This document shows, piece by piece, positions 45,825 to 54,711 of a stretch of 64,000 nt of DNA. Position 1 is the stretch's first letter. Each line of letters begins with the position of its first letter. The stretch lies in NCBI RefSeq assembly GCF_011617245.1, contig NZ_CP050152.1, positions 3,152,503-3,216,502 of the forward strand, read 5' to 3'. Source of the DNA: Brevibacterium atlanticum. GTDB taxonomy: Bacteria; Actinomycetota; Actinomycetes; Actinomycetales; Brevibacteriaceae. The notes below the pieces were generated by a model, which was not told the origin of the DNA, ran no database searches, and saw nothing but the letters and a program-made list of their open reading frames with translations. The position numbers and the translations under genes were made by a program.

Positions 45825-45860
45825 GGGTGACCCAGCTCAGTCACTGAGCTGACGCCACAA

Positions 45861-45894
45861 CGGCGGGGTCGGAGTGAGAACTCCGGCCCCGCCG
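45861..45894 (+). terminator. Hairpin terminator after the surface-protein gene
   Basis: A 14-bp stem, CGGCGGGGTCGGAG paired with CTCCGGCCCCGCCG (one G-U), with a 6-base loop. No T-run. It lies 37 bases after the stop, between convergent genes. Confidence 0.7.
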
Positions 45895-45958
45895 TTCGTG
45901 TGCCCGCTGTTTGCGTGTCGTCGGCACCAATCCCGGTGGCCCCGCCGTTCGTGTGCCC
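45885..45958. repeat. 21-bp direct repeat downstream of the terminator
   Basis: GGCCCCGCCGTTCGTGTGCC followed by C occurs at 45885-45905 and again at 45938-45958. The first copy includes the right arm of the terminator stem, so the second copy could pair with the left arm instead. Confidence 0.6.
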
Positions 45959-46021
45959 CAGCTCTCCCGCTGCCCGAACCGCAGAACACCGAAAGCAGCC
46001 GCCCACACCACGCCCCAAAAC

Positions 46022-47551
46022 CTACAACCCGCGTCCGGCCTCCCACGGCTCCTCGGACGCTCCGGTGATGAGGGCATTGACCGACATCGCCTGCGCATCG
46101 GTGAACGAGGCGACGTAGTCCACGACCGCCCGGGCTCGGCCCCGCCGGACGATCGCCGCCGCACCCTCCTCCCCCAGCGCGGCAGGATTGCGCGCGTACA
46201 GGTCCTGATACTCCTGCGTCGACGCCTCAACGGAATCGACGAGACGCCGGGGAATCCGCGTCGCCTCATCCGGATCGAGCAGCCACTCGTGGAACCCCTC
46301 GACCAAAGACGCGATGATCCGAGTCTGCCCGCGCTGATAGACCGCCAGATCAGAACGCTCGAGCACGAACTTCGCATGCACGAACTTCAGCACCACCACG
46401 TCATGCCACGCATCCTGGCTCAGCCGCACATGCCCGCTGCGGATGTGCGGATCCGGGTCGACGACGATCGAGGCCTGCAGCCGATCGATCCACCTCCTGG
46501 TGAATCGGGTGACTGCCCGATCGGCTTCCAGTCCACCGTCGTAGGGAACCGCGAGCAGGCCCTCGACGAGGTCCCGATTGATCCGCTCGACCGATTCCCG
46601 GAACGCCTCCTCGGACGCGATCCACGGATCCTTCTCCCGCGTGTGCCGGCGAATCGCCTCGAGCGCATGCCCCGGCCGACGCCGGTCCAGTTCGGCATCA
46701 TCCAATGCCGCCAATTCCCGGCAGTCACGCAGCCATCGTCCCAGTTCAGCCGACACCGCCGTGTACTGCAGCACGTTCGACCGGTAGAAATCGTCGAGGT
46801 CGTGCACCGCATATGCGATATCGTCGGCGACATCCATCACCGCACACTCGAGCGTCTGCTGATACCTCCCGATCGCCGGGAATGCGGAGAGCACCTCCGC
46901 CATCTCGTCGACCTCGGTGACGTAGGCCGAATACTTCATCGCCCCTTCGGAGACCTCATCGCCGACCCCACGCGGCATCCGCGCCGCCGAGTCCACCCGA
47001 TCACCGCTCCATTCCCCGCGCTCCCACGGATACTTCAGCACCGCCGCCCTGACCGCCCGCGTGAGGTTGAGCCCCCGCGCCGTGGCCTCACAGCTGTCGA
47101 GCGCTGTGAGGATCCGAAATGTCTGCGCGTTTCCCTCGAAACCGTCATCGAGGCGCAGCAGCGCCCGCGCCACTCGGTCGAGCTCCTTCTCGCCGAGGTG
47201 GCCGAACGGTGGGTGCCCCAGATCGTGGGCGGCCGCTGCCGCCTGCACGACCACCGGATCACACCCGCCGAGGCGACCCACAACTTCCCGTGTCCGCTCA
47301 TCGGCGTTGTTGAGCGTGATCGCGATCGACCGGGCCACCGCGGAGACCTTGAGTGAGTGGGTCAGCCGGTTGTGGATGACAGTACCGGACCCGGCCTGTG
47401 GGATCACCTGGGTGACCGAGGCCAGCCGGGAGAAGAACGGGGAGAATCGGATCCGTTCGATATCGACGCGGAACTCGTCCTCGTTGGGACGGGCCACCTC
47501 GGCGACGTTGCGTTCGCGGCCCCCTGTGGTGTGCAGTTTGAGACGTTCCAT
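46022..47551 (-). CDS. dgt: Deoxyguanosinetriphosphate triphosphohydrolase-like protein
   Basis: 509 residues starting 6 bases after a TAGGCT box. It is an HD-domain dNTPase: FSPFFSRLASVTQV and RLTHSLKVSAVARSIA (His of the metal site, about residue 65), then the HD pair in AAAAHDLGHPPFGHLGE (109-110), GFEGNAQTFRIL, and a later DVADDIAYAVHDLDDFYR with the final Asp. It cleaves dNTPs to deoxynucleoside and triphosphate, affecting dNTP pools. Length is normal for the long actinobacterial form. Confidence 0.92.
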   Translation of the reverse strand: MERLKLHTTGGRERNVAEVARPNEDEFRVDIERIRFSPFFSRLASVTQVIPQAGSGTVIHNRLTHSLKVSAVARSIAITLNNADERTREVVGRLGGCDPVVVQAAAAAHDLGHPPFGHLGEKELDRVARALLRLDDGFEGNAQTFRILTALDSCEATARGLNLTRAVRAAVLKYPWERGEWSGDRVDSAARMPRGVGDEVSEGAMKYSAYVTEVDEMAEVLSAFPAIGRYQQTLECAVMDVADDIAYAVHDLDDFYRSNVLQYTAVSAELGRWLRDCRELAALDDAELDRRRPGHALEAIRRHTREKDPWIASEEAFRESVERINRDLVEGLLAVPYDGGLEADRAVTRFTRRWIDRLQASIVVDPDPHIRSGHVRLSQDAWHDVVVLKFVHAKFVLERSDLAVYQRGQTRIIASLVEGFHEWLLDPDEATRIPRRLVDSVEASTQEYQDLYARNPAALGEEGAAAIVRRGRARAVVDYVASFTDAQAMSVNALITGASEEPWEAGRGL

Positions 47552-47557
47552 CCACTC

Positions 47558-47563
47558 AGCCTA
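47558..47563 (-). promoter_or_regulatory. -10 box for leaderless transcription of dgt
   Basis: On the minus strand TAGGCT is followed by 6 bases (GAGTGG) and the ATG at 47551. Confidence 0.5.
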
Positions 47564-47593
47564 CCGATTCCGGTCCCGACAGACCCTCTATTG

Positions 47594-47649
47594 CTACCTG
47601 ACGGCGGCCCAGCAACCTGGCGCCAGGTTGCTGGGCCGCCGTCAGGTAG
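47594..47649. repeat. Dispersed palindromic repeat, copy 3
   Basis: A perfect 56-base palindrome (28-bp arms; CTACCTGACGGCGGCCCAGC begins the left arm). Unlike the other copies it lies between divergent genes: dgt starts at 47551 to the left and the 59-residue gene at 47717 to the right. Confidence 0.92.
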
Positions 47650-47716
47650 TAAGGGGGATGATTGAGACTCTTGTCACACTGGAGTACGGTCGAGATACCT
47701 GTAGGAGGTGGTCACG

Positions 47717-47896
47717 ATGACCGGAGTCAATGAGGATTTCTACCAGCCGGCGACCCAACCCGGCGACATCATCGAGGTCGAGGACGAAGAGACCGGCGAG
47801 ATGGTCAAGCACATGATCTATCTCGACGAGTTCGGCAACGGCACGAAGACGCGGCCGCTGACCGAGGATGAACTGAACGACCTCGACGAGGCCTGA
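47717..47896 (+). CDS. Small acidic protein of unknown function
   Basis: 59 residues from the ATG at 47717, which has AGGAGGTGG at 47701-47709, one of the best ribosome sites in the window. TTGTCA (47671-47676) and GATACC (47694-47699), 17 bp apart, are a candidate promoter. The protein is strongly acidic (DIIEVEDEETGEMVKHMIY, ending TEDELNDLDEA), without Cys or membrane segment. No family recognised. The strong start signal supports it as a real, well-expressed gene. Confidence 0.75.
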   Translation: MTGVNEDFYQPATQPGDIIEVEDEETGEMVKHMIYLDEFGNGTKTRPLTEDELNDLDEA

Positions 47897-47928
47897 GACC
47901 TCTTCACCAGCCGAGCAGGACGCGCCGC

Positions 47929-48633
47929 TCACCACTTGGCGCGCACGGTCTCCGTGGGTCCGTCGACTTCGGTGAAACCGGCGTCGACGACGCTGACCTG
48001 CTGCTCGTTGTCCGCCCATGCGTCCTTCGTAGCCGTCTGCACGCGCAGACTGAAGCCCGAGTCGCGCCAACGATCACGCACCTCGGCGGGCATCTGCTCA
48101 TACGCCAACTGCGCGGCATGCCCACATTGGGCAGCGGCTTTGCCGGTCGTCAGCGTCAGTTCGGGTGAGAGTTCGACGGTCACGACCGCCTCGGCGACGG
48201 GGACCGACGATTCGCCCTCATCGGGGAACTCTGTGCCGCCGACCTGGAGCTTCTTCAGCTCGTGCGGCAACGGTTCGACGGGGCCGGGCTCGAACACGAG
48301 CGCCTCGGCGGGGCCGAAATCGTCGGTGCCGCCGAAGGTCACGCTCACGCTGCCCAACGCCCGAGCATCCTCGAGCTTCTTGCCGTCACCGCGGCGCACG
48401 ACCTTGCGGATGGCGCCATCGCGCCAGTAGGCGACGGCATCGTGCCACTGGCCGCCAGGTTGGGTGCGCGGATCGTCGAGGAAGGTCACGACGGCGCGGG
48501 CGGTGGCTTCGAGGACGTCGATGTGGCGGGTGATAGCGGTCTTCGACCGGCGCACGACGATGGGCAGGGACCAGGGCACCTCATGGTCGGTTTCGTGTCG
48601 GCGCATGTGTTCGTTGCGCAAGTTTTCGGTCAA
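47929..48633 (-). CDS. PTH2-type peptidyl-tRNA hydrolase-like protein with long N-terminal part
   Basis: 234 residues. The C-terminal ~90 residues contain the PTH2 motif K-x-A-A-Q-C-x-H-A as LTTGKAAAQCGHAAQLAYEQ, with TATKDAWADNEQQV later. The N-terminal ~140 residues (PWSLPIVVRRSKTAITRHID, VAYWRDGAIRKVVRRGDGKK) have no domain I can name; the combination is recurrent in actinobacterial proteins annotated as peptidyl-tRNA hydrolase, from memory. It would release peptides from stalled peptidyl-tRNA, alongside a standard Pth elsewhere. Convergent with the small acidic gene, 32 bases apart. Confidence 0.75.
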   Translation of the reverse strand: MTENLRNEHMRRHETDHEVPWSLPIVVRRSKTAITRHIDVLEATARAVVTFLDDPRTQPGGQWHDAVAYWRDGAIRKVVRRGDGKKLEDARALGSVSVTFGGTDDFGPAEALVFEPGPVEPLPHELKKLQVGGTEFPDEGESSVPVAEAVVTVELSPELTLTTGKAAAQCGHAAQLAYEQMPAEVRDRWRDSGFSLRVQTATKDAWADNEQQVSVVDAGFTEVDGPTETVRAKW

Positions 48634-48814
48634 AGGTTCGCTCCTGCTGTGTCCGTCGCTTCCTCAGGCGGCGCGGCCAGATGGTCACGCACGTCCAGAG
48701 TATTAACAGCCTCGGGCGCGGGATATTCCGTGGGTACCAGAGCGGACCGCTGCCGCGTCCGCCACCGTGCCTCGCTAAACTGGGCGAAACAGTTGCTGAC
48801 CAGGAAAGAGGCCG

Positions 48815-49888
48815 ATGATTCCCGGCGTAACCGTCGACTCCGAGCTCACCGAAGAGCTGCTCGCCACGATTCCCACCGACATCGTCGAGGCGATGTCACC
48901 GCAGATGCGCGAGGTCCTGTCGATCCAGGCCGCGCGGGCCGAGGAATGTCGGGCGATCGGCGAAATGGCCGCGAACTCAGCGGGTGAACTCTCCCCCGCC
49001 GACCGCGACACCCTGGCCAAGCGCGCCGAATACCGCGCCGAACGAACCCTGTGGAACGAGGGCGGGCCGATCATGGCCCGCACCGACGATCGACACATCC
49101 GTGCCGCCGGCGTCGACGTTCCCATCCGCATCCACCGCCCTACCGCCGAGGCGGTTCTGCCCGGAATCGTGTTCCTCCACGGCGGCGGGTACAGCGTCGG
49201 CGACCTCGACACCCATGACCGGATCATGCGGGTCCTCGCCGAGGCGACCGGCAGCGCCGTCATCGGCGTCGACTATTCCCTCTCCCCCGAGGCGGCATTC
49301 CCGCAGGCCCTCCACGAATGCGCGGCGATCGTCGATGACCTGGCCAGGCACGGTCGCGAGTACGGACTCGACGGTGCACGGCTGGCCGCCGCCGGCGACT
49401 CTGCCGGAGCCAGTCTGGCGATCGGTGCGGCACTGCTGCTGCGCGACGAACCGGAAGTCGTGGCGGCAGCACCCGCAAGCTTTGCCTCCCTGCGCGCCCT
49501 CATCTCGATCTACGGCGGTCACGGACTCGTGGACTCCGCCAGCCGCAGACTCTTCGGCGGCGACTGGGACGGAATGGGAGCCGGCGACCTCAACAATCTG
49601 ATGAGCGAATACTTCGCCTCACCCGACGACGCGGAATCCTCCTACGTCGCACACCTGACCGCCGACCTGACCGGTCTGCCACCGGTGTTCGTGGCAGCCG
49701 CCGGACTCGACCCGCTGCGCGACGACAGCCGCGCGCTGGCCAGAACACTTCAACGCGCAGGCACCGAGGTGACGTTCGAGGAGTACCCGCACGTCCTCCA
49801 CTCGTTCCTCCACTTCGGACGTGTCCTCGACGACACCACCACGGTGCTGCGCCACGCTACAGCATTCGCTGCCCGACAGCTGCGCTGA
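48815..49888 (+). CDS. Alpha/beta hydrolase, hormone-sensitive-lipase family esterase
   Basis: 357 residues with GAAAGAGG upstream. The HSL-type oxyanion motif HGGGY is at 122-126, the nucleophile elbow GDSAG at 194-198, the catalytic Asp in AAGLDPLRDDS and the His in HVLHSFLHF. An unusual ~95-residue helical N-terminal part precedes the core. It is an ester hydrolase of the lipase/acetyl-esterase kind; substrate unknown. A TAAACT near 48774 could be its -10. Confidence 0.9.
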   Translation: MIPGVTVDSELTEELLATIPTDIVEAMSPQMREVLSIQAARAEECRAIGEMAANSAGELSPADRDTLAKRAEYRAERTLWNEGGPIMARTDDRHIRAAGVDVPIRIHRPTAEAVLPGIVFLHGGGYSVGDLDTHDRIMRVLAEATGSAVIGVDYSLSPEAAFPQALHECAAIVDDLARHGREYGLDGARLAAAGDSAGASLAIGAALLLRDEPEVVAAAPASFASLRALISIYGGHGLVDSASRRLFGGDWDGMGAGDLNNLMSEYFASPDDAESSYVAHLTADLTGLPPVFVAAAGLDPLRDDSRALARTLQRAGTEVTFEEYPHVLHSFLHFGRVLDDTTTVLRHATAFAARQLR

Positions 49889-50011
49889 AGCACCACGCCC
49901 GCCGCGGCACCGACGAAACGCACAGCTCTCCACACCGCTACCACACCGCAGAACCGCCCACCGGTCAGCCGGCTTCGAGGGAAATCCGACGAAGCACTGA
50001 AACAGAATCAC

Positions 50012-50017
50012 TATGGT
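50012..50017 (+). promoter_or_regulatory. -10 box for leaderless transcription of the PAP2 gene
   Basis: TATGGT is followed by 6 bases (GTGCCG) and the ATG at 50024, which favours this start over the GTG at 50018. Confidence 0.45.
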
Positions 50018-50023
50018 GTGCCG

Positions 50024-51232
50024 ATGACCAGAATGCGACGTTGGCCCTACACCTTTGCCATGGCGCTGTCTCTGCTCGTCGGAGCGGCCGCCGTGATCCC
50101 ATCCCTCTGTCTCGACCTCCCGCTGCGCGATCCCGACGGGTTCCTCGGACCCTCCTATATCCGACTGCCCCTGCTGGCTCTCGGGTTCATCGGCGGCGGA
50201 CTCCTCGTCGAGGCGGTGAGACGAAGCGGGTGGCGGAACCTGTCCGGCAGCCTCGTCGACGTCGCCAAGAAGGAGTGGAACACCCATCGTCTGCTGTGCA
50301 TCGGTGCCGGCCTGCTGAGCTTCTACCTCTGCTACGTTGCCTACCGCAATCTCAAGAGCGTGCTGCCGGTCGTCCGCGACGGCACCCTCTACGACCGGCA
50401 GCTGCTGCACCTCGACTACTGGCTCACCGGTGGCCACAACCCGGCAGTGGTGCTCCACGATGTGCTCGGCACCGACGTCATGGCGAGCCTGCTCTCGATC
50501 GCCTACCTCGCGTATCTCCCGCTCATCCCGATCAGCCTCGGCGCGGTCCTCGTCCTCAGCCGCAACCACGCCATCGGTGCCTGGTACGCCACGACCCTGT
50601 GCCTCAACTGGGTCTTCGGTGTCATCAGCTACTACCTGCTGCCGTCGGTCGGGCCGGCGTTCAGCAATCCCGAGGCCTATCGGGCGCTGCCCGACACCGG
50701 GGTCAGCCAGCTCCAGGACTCTCTGATCTCCACTCGCATGGACTACCTCAGCAACCCCTTCGGCAGCGACTCGATCCAAGGAGTGGCCGCGTTCGCCTCG
50801 CTGCACGTCTCGGTCACGTTCGCTGCGGCACTGTTCATGACACGAACGAAGCAGAAGCCGGCGATCAGGGCGGCCGCCTGGATCTTCTTCGGCGTGACGA
50901 TCATCGCCACCCTGTACTTCGGCTGGCACTACCTCCTCGACGATGTCGCCGGCATGGTCATCGGCTGGGCCTCGGTGACACTGGCAGGGTGGGTCACCGG
51001 CCACCGTCGGAAACGACAGAGTCCGGTCGGCCCCACCACAGAATCCGGCCTCACCGCTGAATTCGATCGTGAGGTGACCGATCCAGTCAACGAATCTGCC
51101 CCTGTTCCGATCCTCGAGGTGACAGCCCACGACCGCGCTGCCGCCGATCCCGTGCTCGAGGCGGCCGAGCCCGATCTCGAAATGACGGACCTGGACTCCG
51201 AAACGACCGGCCCCACCCCCGTCCAGCGCTGA
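50024..51232 (+). CDS. PAP2 family membrane phosphatase (inositolphosphotransferase-like)
   Basis: 402 residues. About six membrane helices. PAP2 motifs: SIQGVAAFASLHVSVTF (the C2 SxxH-type block with the catalytic His) and YFGWHYLLDDVAGMVIG (C3 block). The layout with a large N-terminal membrane part and the ISYYLLPSVGPAF block resembles Aur1/inositolphosphotransferase-like members. It may act on a lipid phosphate or undecaprenyl pyrophosphate. The last ~75 residues are an acidic, Thr/Glu/Asp-rich tail (DLEMTDLDSETTGPTP). GTG 50018 is an alternative start. Confidence 0.87.
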   Translation: MTRMRRWPYTFAMALSLLVGAAAVIPSLCLDLPLRDPDGFLGPSYIRLPLLALGFIGGGLLVEAVRRSGWRNLSGSLVDVAKKEWNTHRLLCIGAGLLSFYLCYVAYRNLKSVLPVVRDGTLYDRQLLHLDYWLTGGHNPAVVLHDVLGTDVMASLLSIAYLAYLPLIPISLGAVLVLSRNHAIGAWYATTLCLNWVFGVISYYLLPSVGPAFSNPEAYRALPDTGVSQLQDSLISTRMDYLSNPFGSDSIQGVAAFASLHVSVTFAAALFMTRTKQKPAIRAAAWIFFGVTIIATLYFGWHYLLDDVAGMVIGWASVTLAGWVTGHRRKRQSPVGPTTESGLTAEFDREVTDPVNESAPVPILEVTAHDRAAADPVLEAAEPDLEMTDLDSETTGPTPVQR

Positions 51233-51238
51233 GGGGTC

Positions 51239-52384
51239 CTATCCGAGCCCGGCCCCGACGCGCTCAGACTCGACGCGCTCGATCCTGTCCCCCTCGGTCA
51301 CGGTCGCGCCCGCCCCATCCCGTTCGAGCAGCGGCAGCAGGTTCTGCCCGACCCGCTCGACCTCGGTCAGGTACGGCGTGTCCGAGAGGATGAAGTGGGA
51401 GACGCCCAGCGAGCGGTACCGGTCGAGCGCCGCGGCGACCTCGGCGAACGAACCCACCAACCACGTGGTTCCCGCGCCTTGCCCACCGAGGCGACCGGGA
51501 GCGGTGTAGAGGACATCGTCGAGGACGTCGCCCTCATCGGCGAGCGCAACGAGACGGTCCTGCCCCACCGACTGCCGGTGGTTCTCCCGCCACACCTTCG
51601 CCTGGTTCTCATCGTGCATGCCCGCCACACGTGCCCGAGCCACGCTCCACGCCTCGTCACTCGTCTCACGAACGACGACGGTCACGCGCAGTCCGAATTC
51701 CAAGGGCGCATGGGCCCGCCCGACCTCGGCAGACAGCGCCCGCAGACGCGCAATTCTCTCGGCCACAGCAGCGTAGGTCTCTCCCCAGAACAGCTGCACA
51801 TCCGCCTCGGCGGCGGCGACTCTCTCGGCCTCGGCCGAAGCCCCACCGAAGTACAGTGTCGGCTGCGTCCGCTCCCCCACAGCGAATGGTCGAGCCCCGA
51901 GGGTCGCGTCGTTGAGGGTGTAGAACCGCCCATCGTAAGTCACCGCGTCTTCGGTCCACAGCCGCCTGACCAGGTGGATGAATTCCTGGGTGCGGGCATA
52001 GCGCTCGCTCCTCTCGATCACGGTGTCTCCATAGGCCGACGCCGAGTCAGTGCCCGAGACGATGTTGATCAGAGCACGTCCCCGACTGAGGTGATCGAGC
52101 GTGGCCGTCGCGGCCGCGAAGTTCGCCGGATGCCAGTACCCGGGCCGAGCGGCGATGAGTGGCTGGAACGTTTCCGTGCGGGCGGCCAGGGCGGTGCCGA
52201 CGGTGAACGTATCCGGCCGCGTCCACCCGGTGCCCAGCAGCGCACCCTCCCAGCCGTTGGCCTCGACCGCCCGGGCGTGTTCGGTCAGCGTGTCCAACGA
52301 GTTGTGGTCGGCGCGGACTTCATCGCCGCGGTGCCCGGGACGGGCCTGATTGGGGATGTACCAGAGATACTTCGGCTCGGTCAT
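51239..52384 (-). CDS. ssuD: LLM class flavin-dependent alkanesulfonate monooxygenase (SsuD-like)
   Basis: 381 residues. A luciferase-like TIM barrel: YLWYIPNQARPGHRGDEVRA at the start, WEGALLGTGW, FQPLIAARPGYWHPANFAAA, GRALINIVSG, YFGGASAEAERVAA and TTWLVGSFAEVAAALDRY. These match SsuD, which uses FMNH2 and O2 to cleave sulfonates to sulfite and aldehyde; a flavin reductase must come from elsewhere. It is last in the ssu operon, two bases after the previous gene. Confidence 0.88.
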   Translation of the reverse strand: MTEPKYLWYIPNQARPGHRGDEVRADHNSLDTLTEHARAVEANGWEGALLGTGWTRPDTFTVGTALAARTETFQPLIAARPGYWHPANFAAATATLDHLSRGRALINIVSGTDSASAYGDTVIERSERYARTQEFIHLVRRLWTEDAVTYDGRFYTLNDATLGARPFAVGERTQPTLYFGGASAEAERVAAAEADVQLFWGETYAAVAERIARLRALSAEVGRAHAPLEFGLRVTVVVRETSDEAWSVARARVAGMHDENQAKVWRENHRQSVGQDRLVALADEGDVLDDVLYTAPGRLGGQGAGTTWLVGSFAEVAAALDRYRSLGVSHFILSDTPYLTEVERVGQNLLPLLERDGAGATVTEGDRIERVESERVGAGLG

Positions 52385-52386
52385 GG

Positions 52387-53865
52387 TCAGGCCACCTCGC
52401 TGATCGTCGTTGCAGTGTCTTCGTCATCCCGGTCGGGCTGGCCAGGAGTGGGCCGGCCAGGAGTGGGCTCGCCTGGAGTCGACTGGCCAGAGGACGACTC
52501 GCCGGAATTCCGCGGACCGGGGACCGGCAGGCCGTAGTGACCGCGCAGAGTCGTCGTCTCGTAGTCGTGCCGAAACAGGCCCCGTTCGGTCAGGATCGGG
52601 ACCACCGTGTCGACGAAATCGTCGAGTCCGCTGGGAAGCGCCGGCGGCATGATGTTGAAACCATCGGCCGCTCCCGCATCGAACCATTCCTCAATCGCGT
52701 CGGCGATCTGTTCGGGTGTGCCCGCGACGGTCCGATGCCCGCGACCCCCGCCGAGGCGGCCGATGAGTTCGCGTGCTGTGAGCCCTTCCCGCCGGGCCAG
52801 GTCGACGATGAGCGTGTACCGCGACTTCGCTCCTTCGATCTCGTCCTCATCAGGCAGGTCGGCGGGCAGCTGCCGATCCAGCGCCAGGGCATCCGGGGAC
52901 ACCCGCAGGGTCTGGGCGAGTTGGGCGAGCGCGAACTCGGGGCGGATGAGGCGGTCGAGCTCGTCGTCCTTCGCTCGGGCCTCGGCCTCGGTGGCGCCGA
53001 TGACCGGGACGATTCCGGGCAGGATCTTCACATGCTCGGGGTTGCGGCCGTACCTGCGCGCACGGTCCTTGACATCGGCTGCGAAGGCGGCCGCCTCGTC
53101 GAGCCATTGATGCGCGGTGAAGACCGCCTCGGCGAACTTCGCAGCGAGTTCCTTGCCGGATTCGGAGGATCCCGCCTGCACGATCAGCGGGTAGACCTGC
53201 GGTGAGCGAGGGATGTTGAGCGGTCCCGCGACCTTGAAGAAGCGACCCTCATGGTCGATGGCGTTGACCTTCTCATCATCACCCCAGACGCCGGTGGCCT
53301 TGTCCGCGATGACCGCGTCGGCATCCCAGCTCTGCCAGAGACCCTGCACGACCTCGAGGAACTCTTCGGCACGTTCGTATCTGGTCTGGTGGGCGGGACG
53401 CTCATCGAGACCGAAGTTCCGTGCCGCGTCGGACCCCGCGGTGGTGACGACGTTCCAGCCGACTCTCCCCCGGCTGATGTGGTCGATCGAGGAGAAGCGG
53501 CGGGCCAGGTTGTAGGGAGAGTTGTAGCTCGCCGAGGCGGTGGCGATGAGGCCGATGCGCTTCGTGGCCACGGACAGCGCGCTCAGCAGCGTGAGCGGTT
53601 CGAGGTTGCCCGCGGGCCGTCGTCCCACCTCGGCGCGCAGGCTGGGACTGTCGGCGAAGAAGATCGAGTCGAAGCCTCCCCGCTCGGCAGTCTGCGCCAA
53701 GTTGATGTAATGGTCGATGTCGGTTCCGGCTTCGGGATCGCTGTCGGGAAGCCTCCACGAGGCTTCGTGGTGACCGGTGGTCATGAGGAATGCGTTGAGG
53801 TGCAGGGTCCTCTCACGCGGTGGCGTCGTGCGCAGTGTCGTCGCCGTGGGCGGTGTCGTCGTCAT
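52387..53865 (-). CDS. LLM class flavin monooxygenase, NtaA/SnaA/DszA type
   Basis: 492 residues. Its N-terminal signature LHLNAFLMTTGHHEASWRLP is diagnostic of the NtaA/SnaA/DszA/SfnG group. Then FDSIFFADSPSLRAEVG, RIGLIATASASYNSPYNLAR, GRVGWNVVTT, and PQVYPLIVQAGSSESGKELA. Members oxidise sulfones, nitrilotriacetate or dimethyl sulfide. In this operon a second organosulfur source (sulfone or thioether) is likely. It has a Pro/Thr/Gly-rich tail with the near-repeat SGQSTPGEPTPGRPTPGQP. Coordinates abut ssuD. Confidence 0.88.
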   Translation of the reverse strand: MTTTPPTATTLRTTPPRERTLHLNAFLMTTGHHEASWRLPDSDPEAGTDIDHYINLAQTAERGGFDSIFFADSPSLRAEVGRRPAGNLEPLTLLSALSVATKRIGLIATASASYNSPYNLARRFSSIDHISRGRVGWNVVTTAGSDAARNFGLDERPAHQTRYERAEEFLEVVQGLWQSWDADAVIADKATGVWGDDEKVNAIDHEGRFFKVAGPLNIPRSPQVYPLIVQAGSSESGKELAAKFAEAVFTAHQWLDEAAAFAADVKDRARRYGRNPEHVKILPGIVPVIGATEAEARAKDDELDRLIRPEFALAQLAQTLRVSPDALALDRQLPADLPDEDEIEGAKSRYTLIVDLARREGLTARELIGRLGGGRGHRTVAGTPEQIADAIEEWFDAGAADGFNIMPPALPSGLDDFVDTVVPILTERGLFRHDYETTTLRGHYGLPVPGPRNSGESSSGQSTPGEPTPGRPTPGQPDRDDEDTATTISEVA

Positions 53866-53934
53866 GGCGTGTCCTTCCGATTCAGAGCGTTGGTTTCCGA
53901 TGTCTGGGGTGGCTGCCTGCGGCAGGGTGGGATC

Positions 53935-54711
53935 TCAGACCCGGGTGTCGACCCCGAGGGACTCCAGCAGGGAGATCCGCAGCTCGGCGAGTTCGGAATC
54001 GGAGACGGTCCGCGGATGAGCCGCCGGGACCCGCAGATCGGTCGAGATCCGTCCCTCGTCGAGGACGATGATCCGATCGGCCAGCAGCAGCGCCTCGTCG
54101 ATGTCGTGGGTGACGAGGAGGACGGCGGGACGATGTCGCTCGAGCAGTGTGTGCAGGAGTCCGTGCATCTTCGACTTGGTCAGCGCATCAAGGGCGCCGA
54201 ACGGTTCGTCGGCGAGCAGCAGCGCCGGCTCACGCACGAGCGCCCGGGCCAGTGACACCCGCTGCTGCTCACCACCGGAGAGTTCCTTGGGCCAGGACTG
54301 CTCCCGTCCGGCCAGCCCCACCTCAGCGAGGGCCTCCCGTGCGCGCCCGGCGGGATCGTCGCCGCGCAGTCCGAGGGTGACGTTCTCAAGCACTCTCTGC
54401 CACGGCAGCAGCCGGGAGTCCTGGAAGGCGACCGAACGTTCGGCGGGCACATCGATGCTTCCCTCTGCCCCACGGTCGAGGCCGGCGAGCGCGCGCAGCA
54501 GGGTGGATTTCCCGGATCCGCTGCGCCCGAGGAGGGCGACGAACTCACCGGCGGCGATGTCGACGTCGATGTGGTCGAGCACGGTGCGGGAAGCGAACCG
54601 GCGGGTCAGCTCGCGGACACGCACAAGCTGCGGGGCCGCCTCGGCGGGGGTAGGGGAATTCGTCTGGGATGAGGTATGAGAGCCTGTCACCGTGAGAGTG
54701 TCTGGCGCCAT
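53935..54711 (-). CDS. ssuB: Sulfonate ABC transporter ATP-binding protein
   Basis: 258 residues from the ATG at 54711, which overlaps the permease gene by 25 bases; the frame continues upstream but only as Arg/His-rich noise in the permease's other frame. Walker A is LLGRSGSGKSTLLRAL, the signature LSGGEQQRVSLARALV, Walker B LLLADEPFGALDALT, and the switch His VTHDIDEALLLAD. This class also serves taurine and nitrate, but the two LLM monooxygenases in the operon favour aliphatic sulfonates. Confidence 0.92.
   Translation of the reverse strand: MAPDTLTVTGSHTSSQTNSPTPAEAAPQLVRVRELTRRFASRTVLDHIDVDIAAGEFVALLGRSGSGKSTLLRALAGLDRGAEGSIDVPAERSVAFQDSRLLPWQRVLENVTLGLRGDDPAGRAREALAEVGLAGREQSWPKELSGGEQQRVSLARALVREPALLLADEPFGALDALTKSKMHGLLHTLLERHRPAVLLVTHDIDEALLLADRIIVLDEGRISTDLRVPAAHPRTVSDSELAELRISLLESLGVDTRV

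Noticed and set aside
47594..47649. Third palindrome copy as the dgt terminator
   Set aside because: dgt is transcribed away from it; the palindrome lies upstream of its start.
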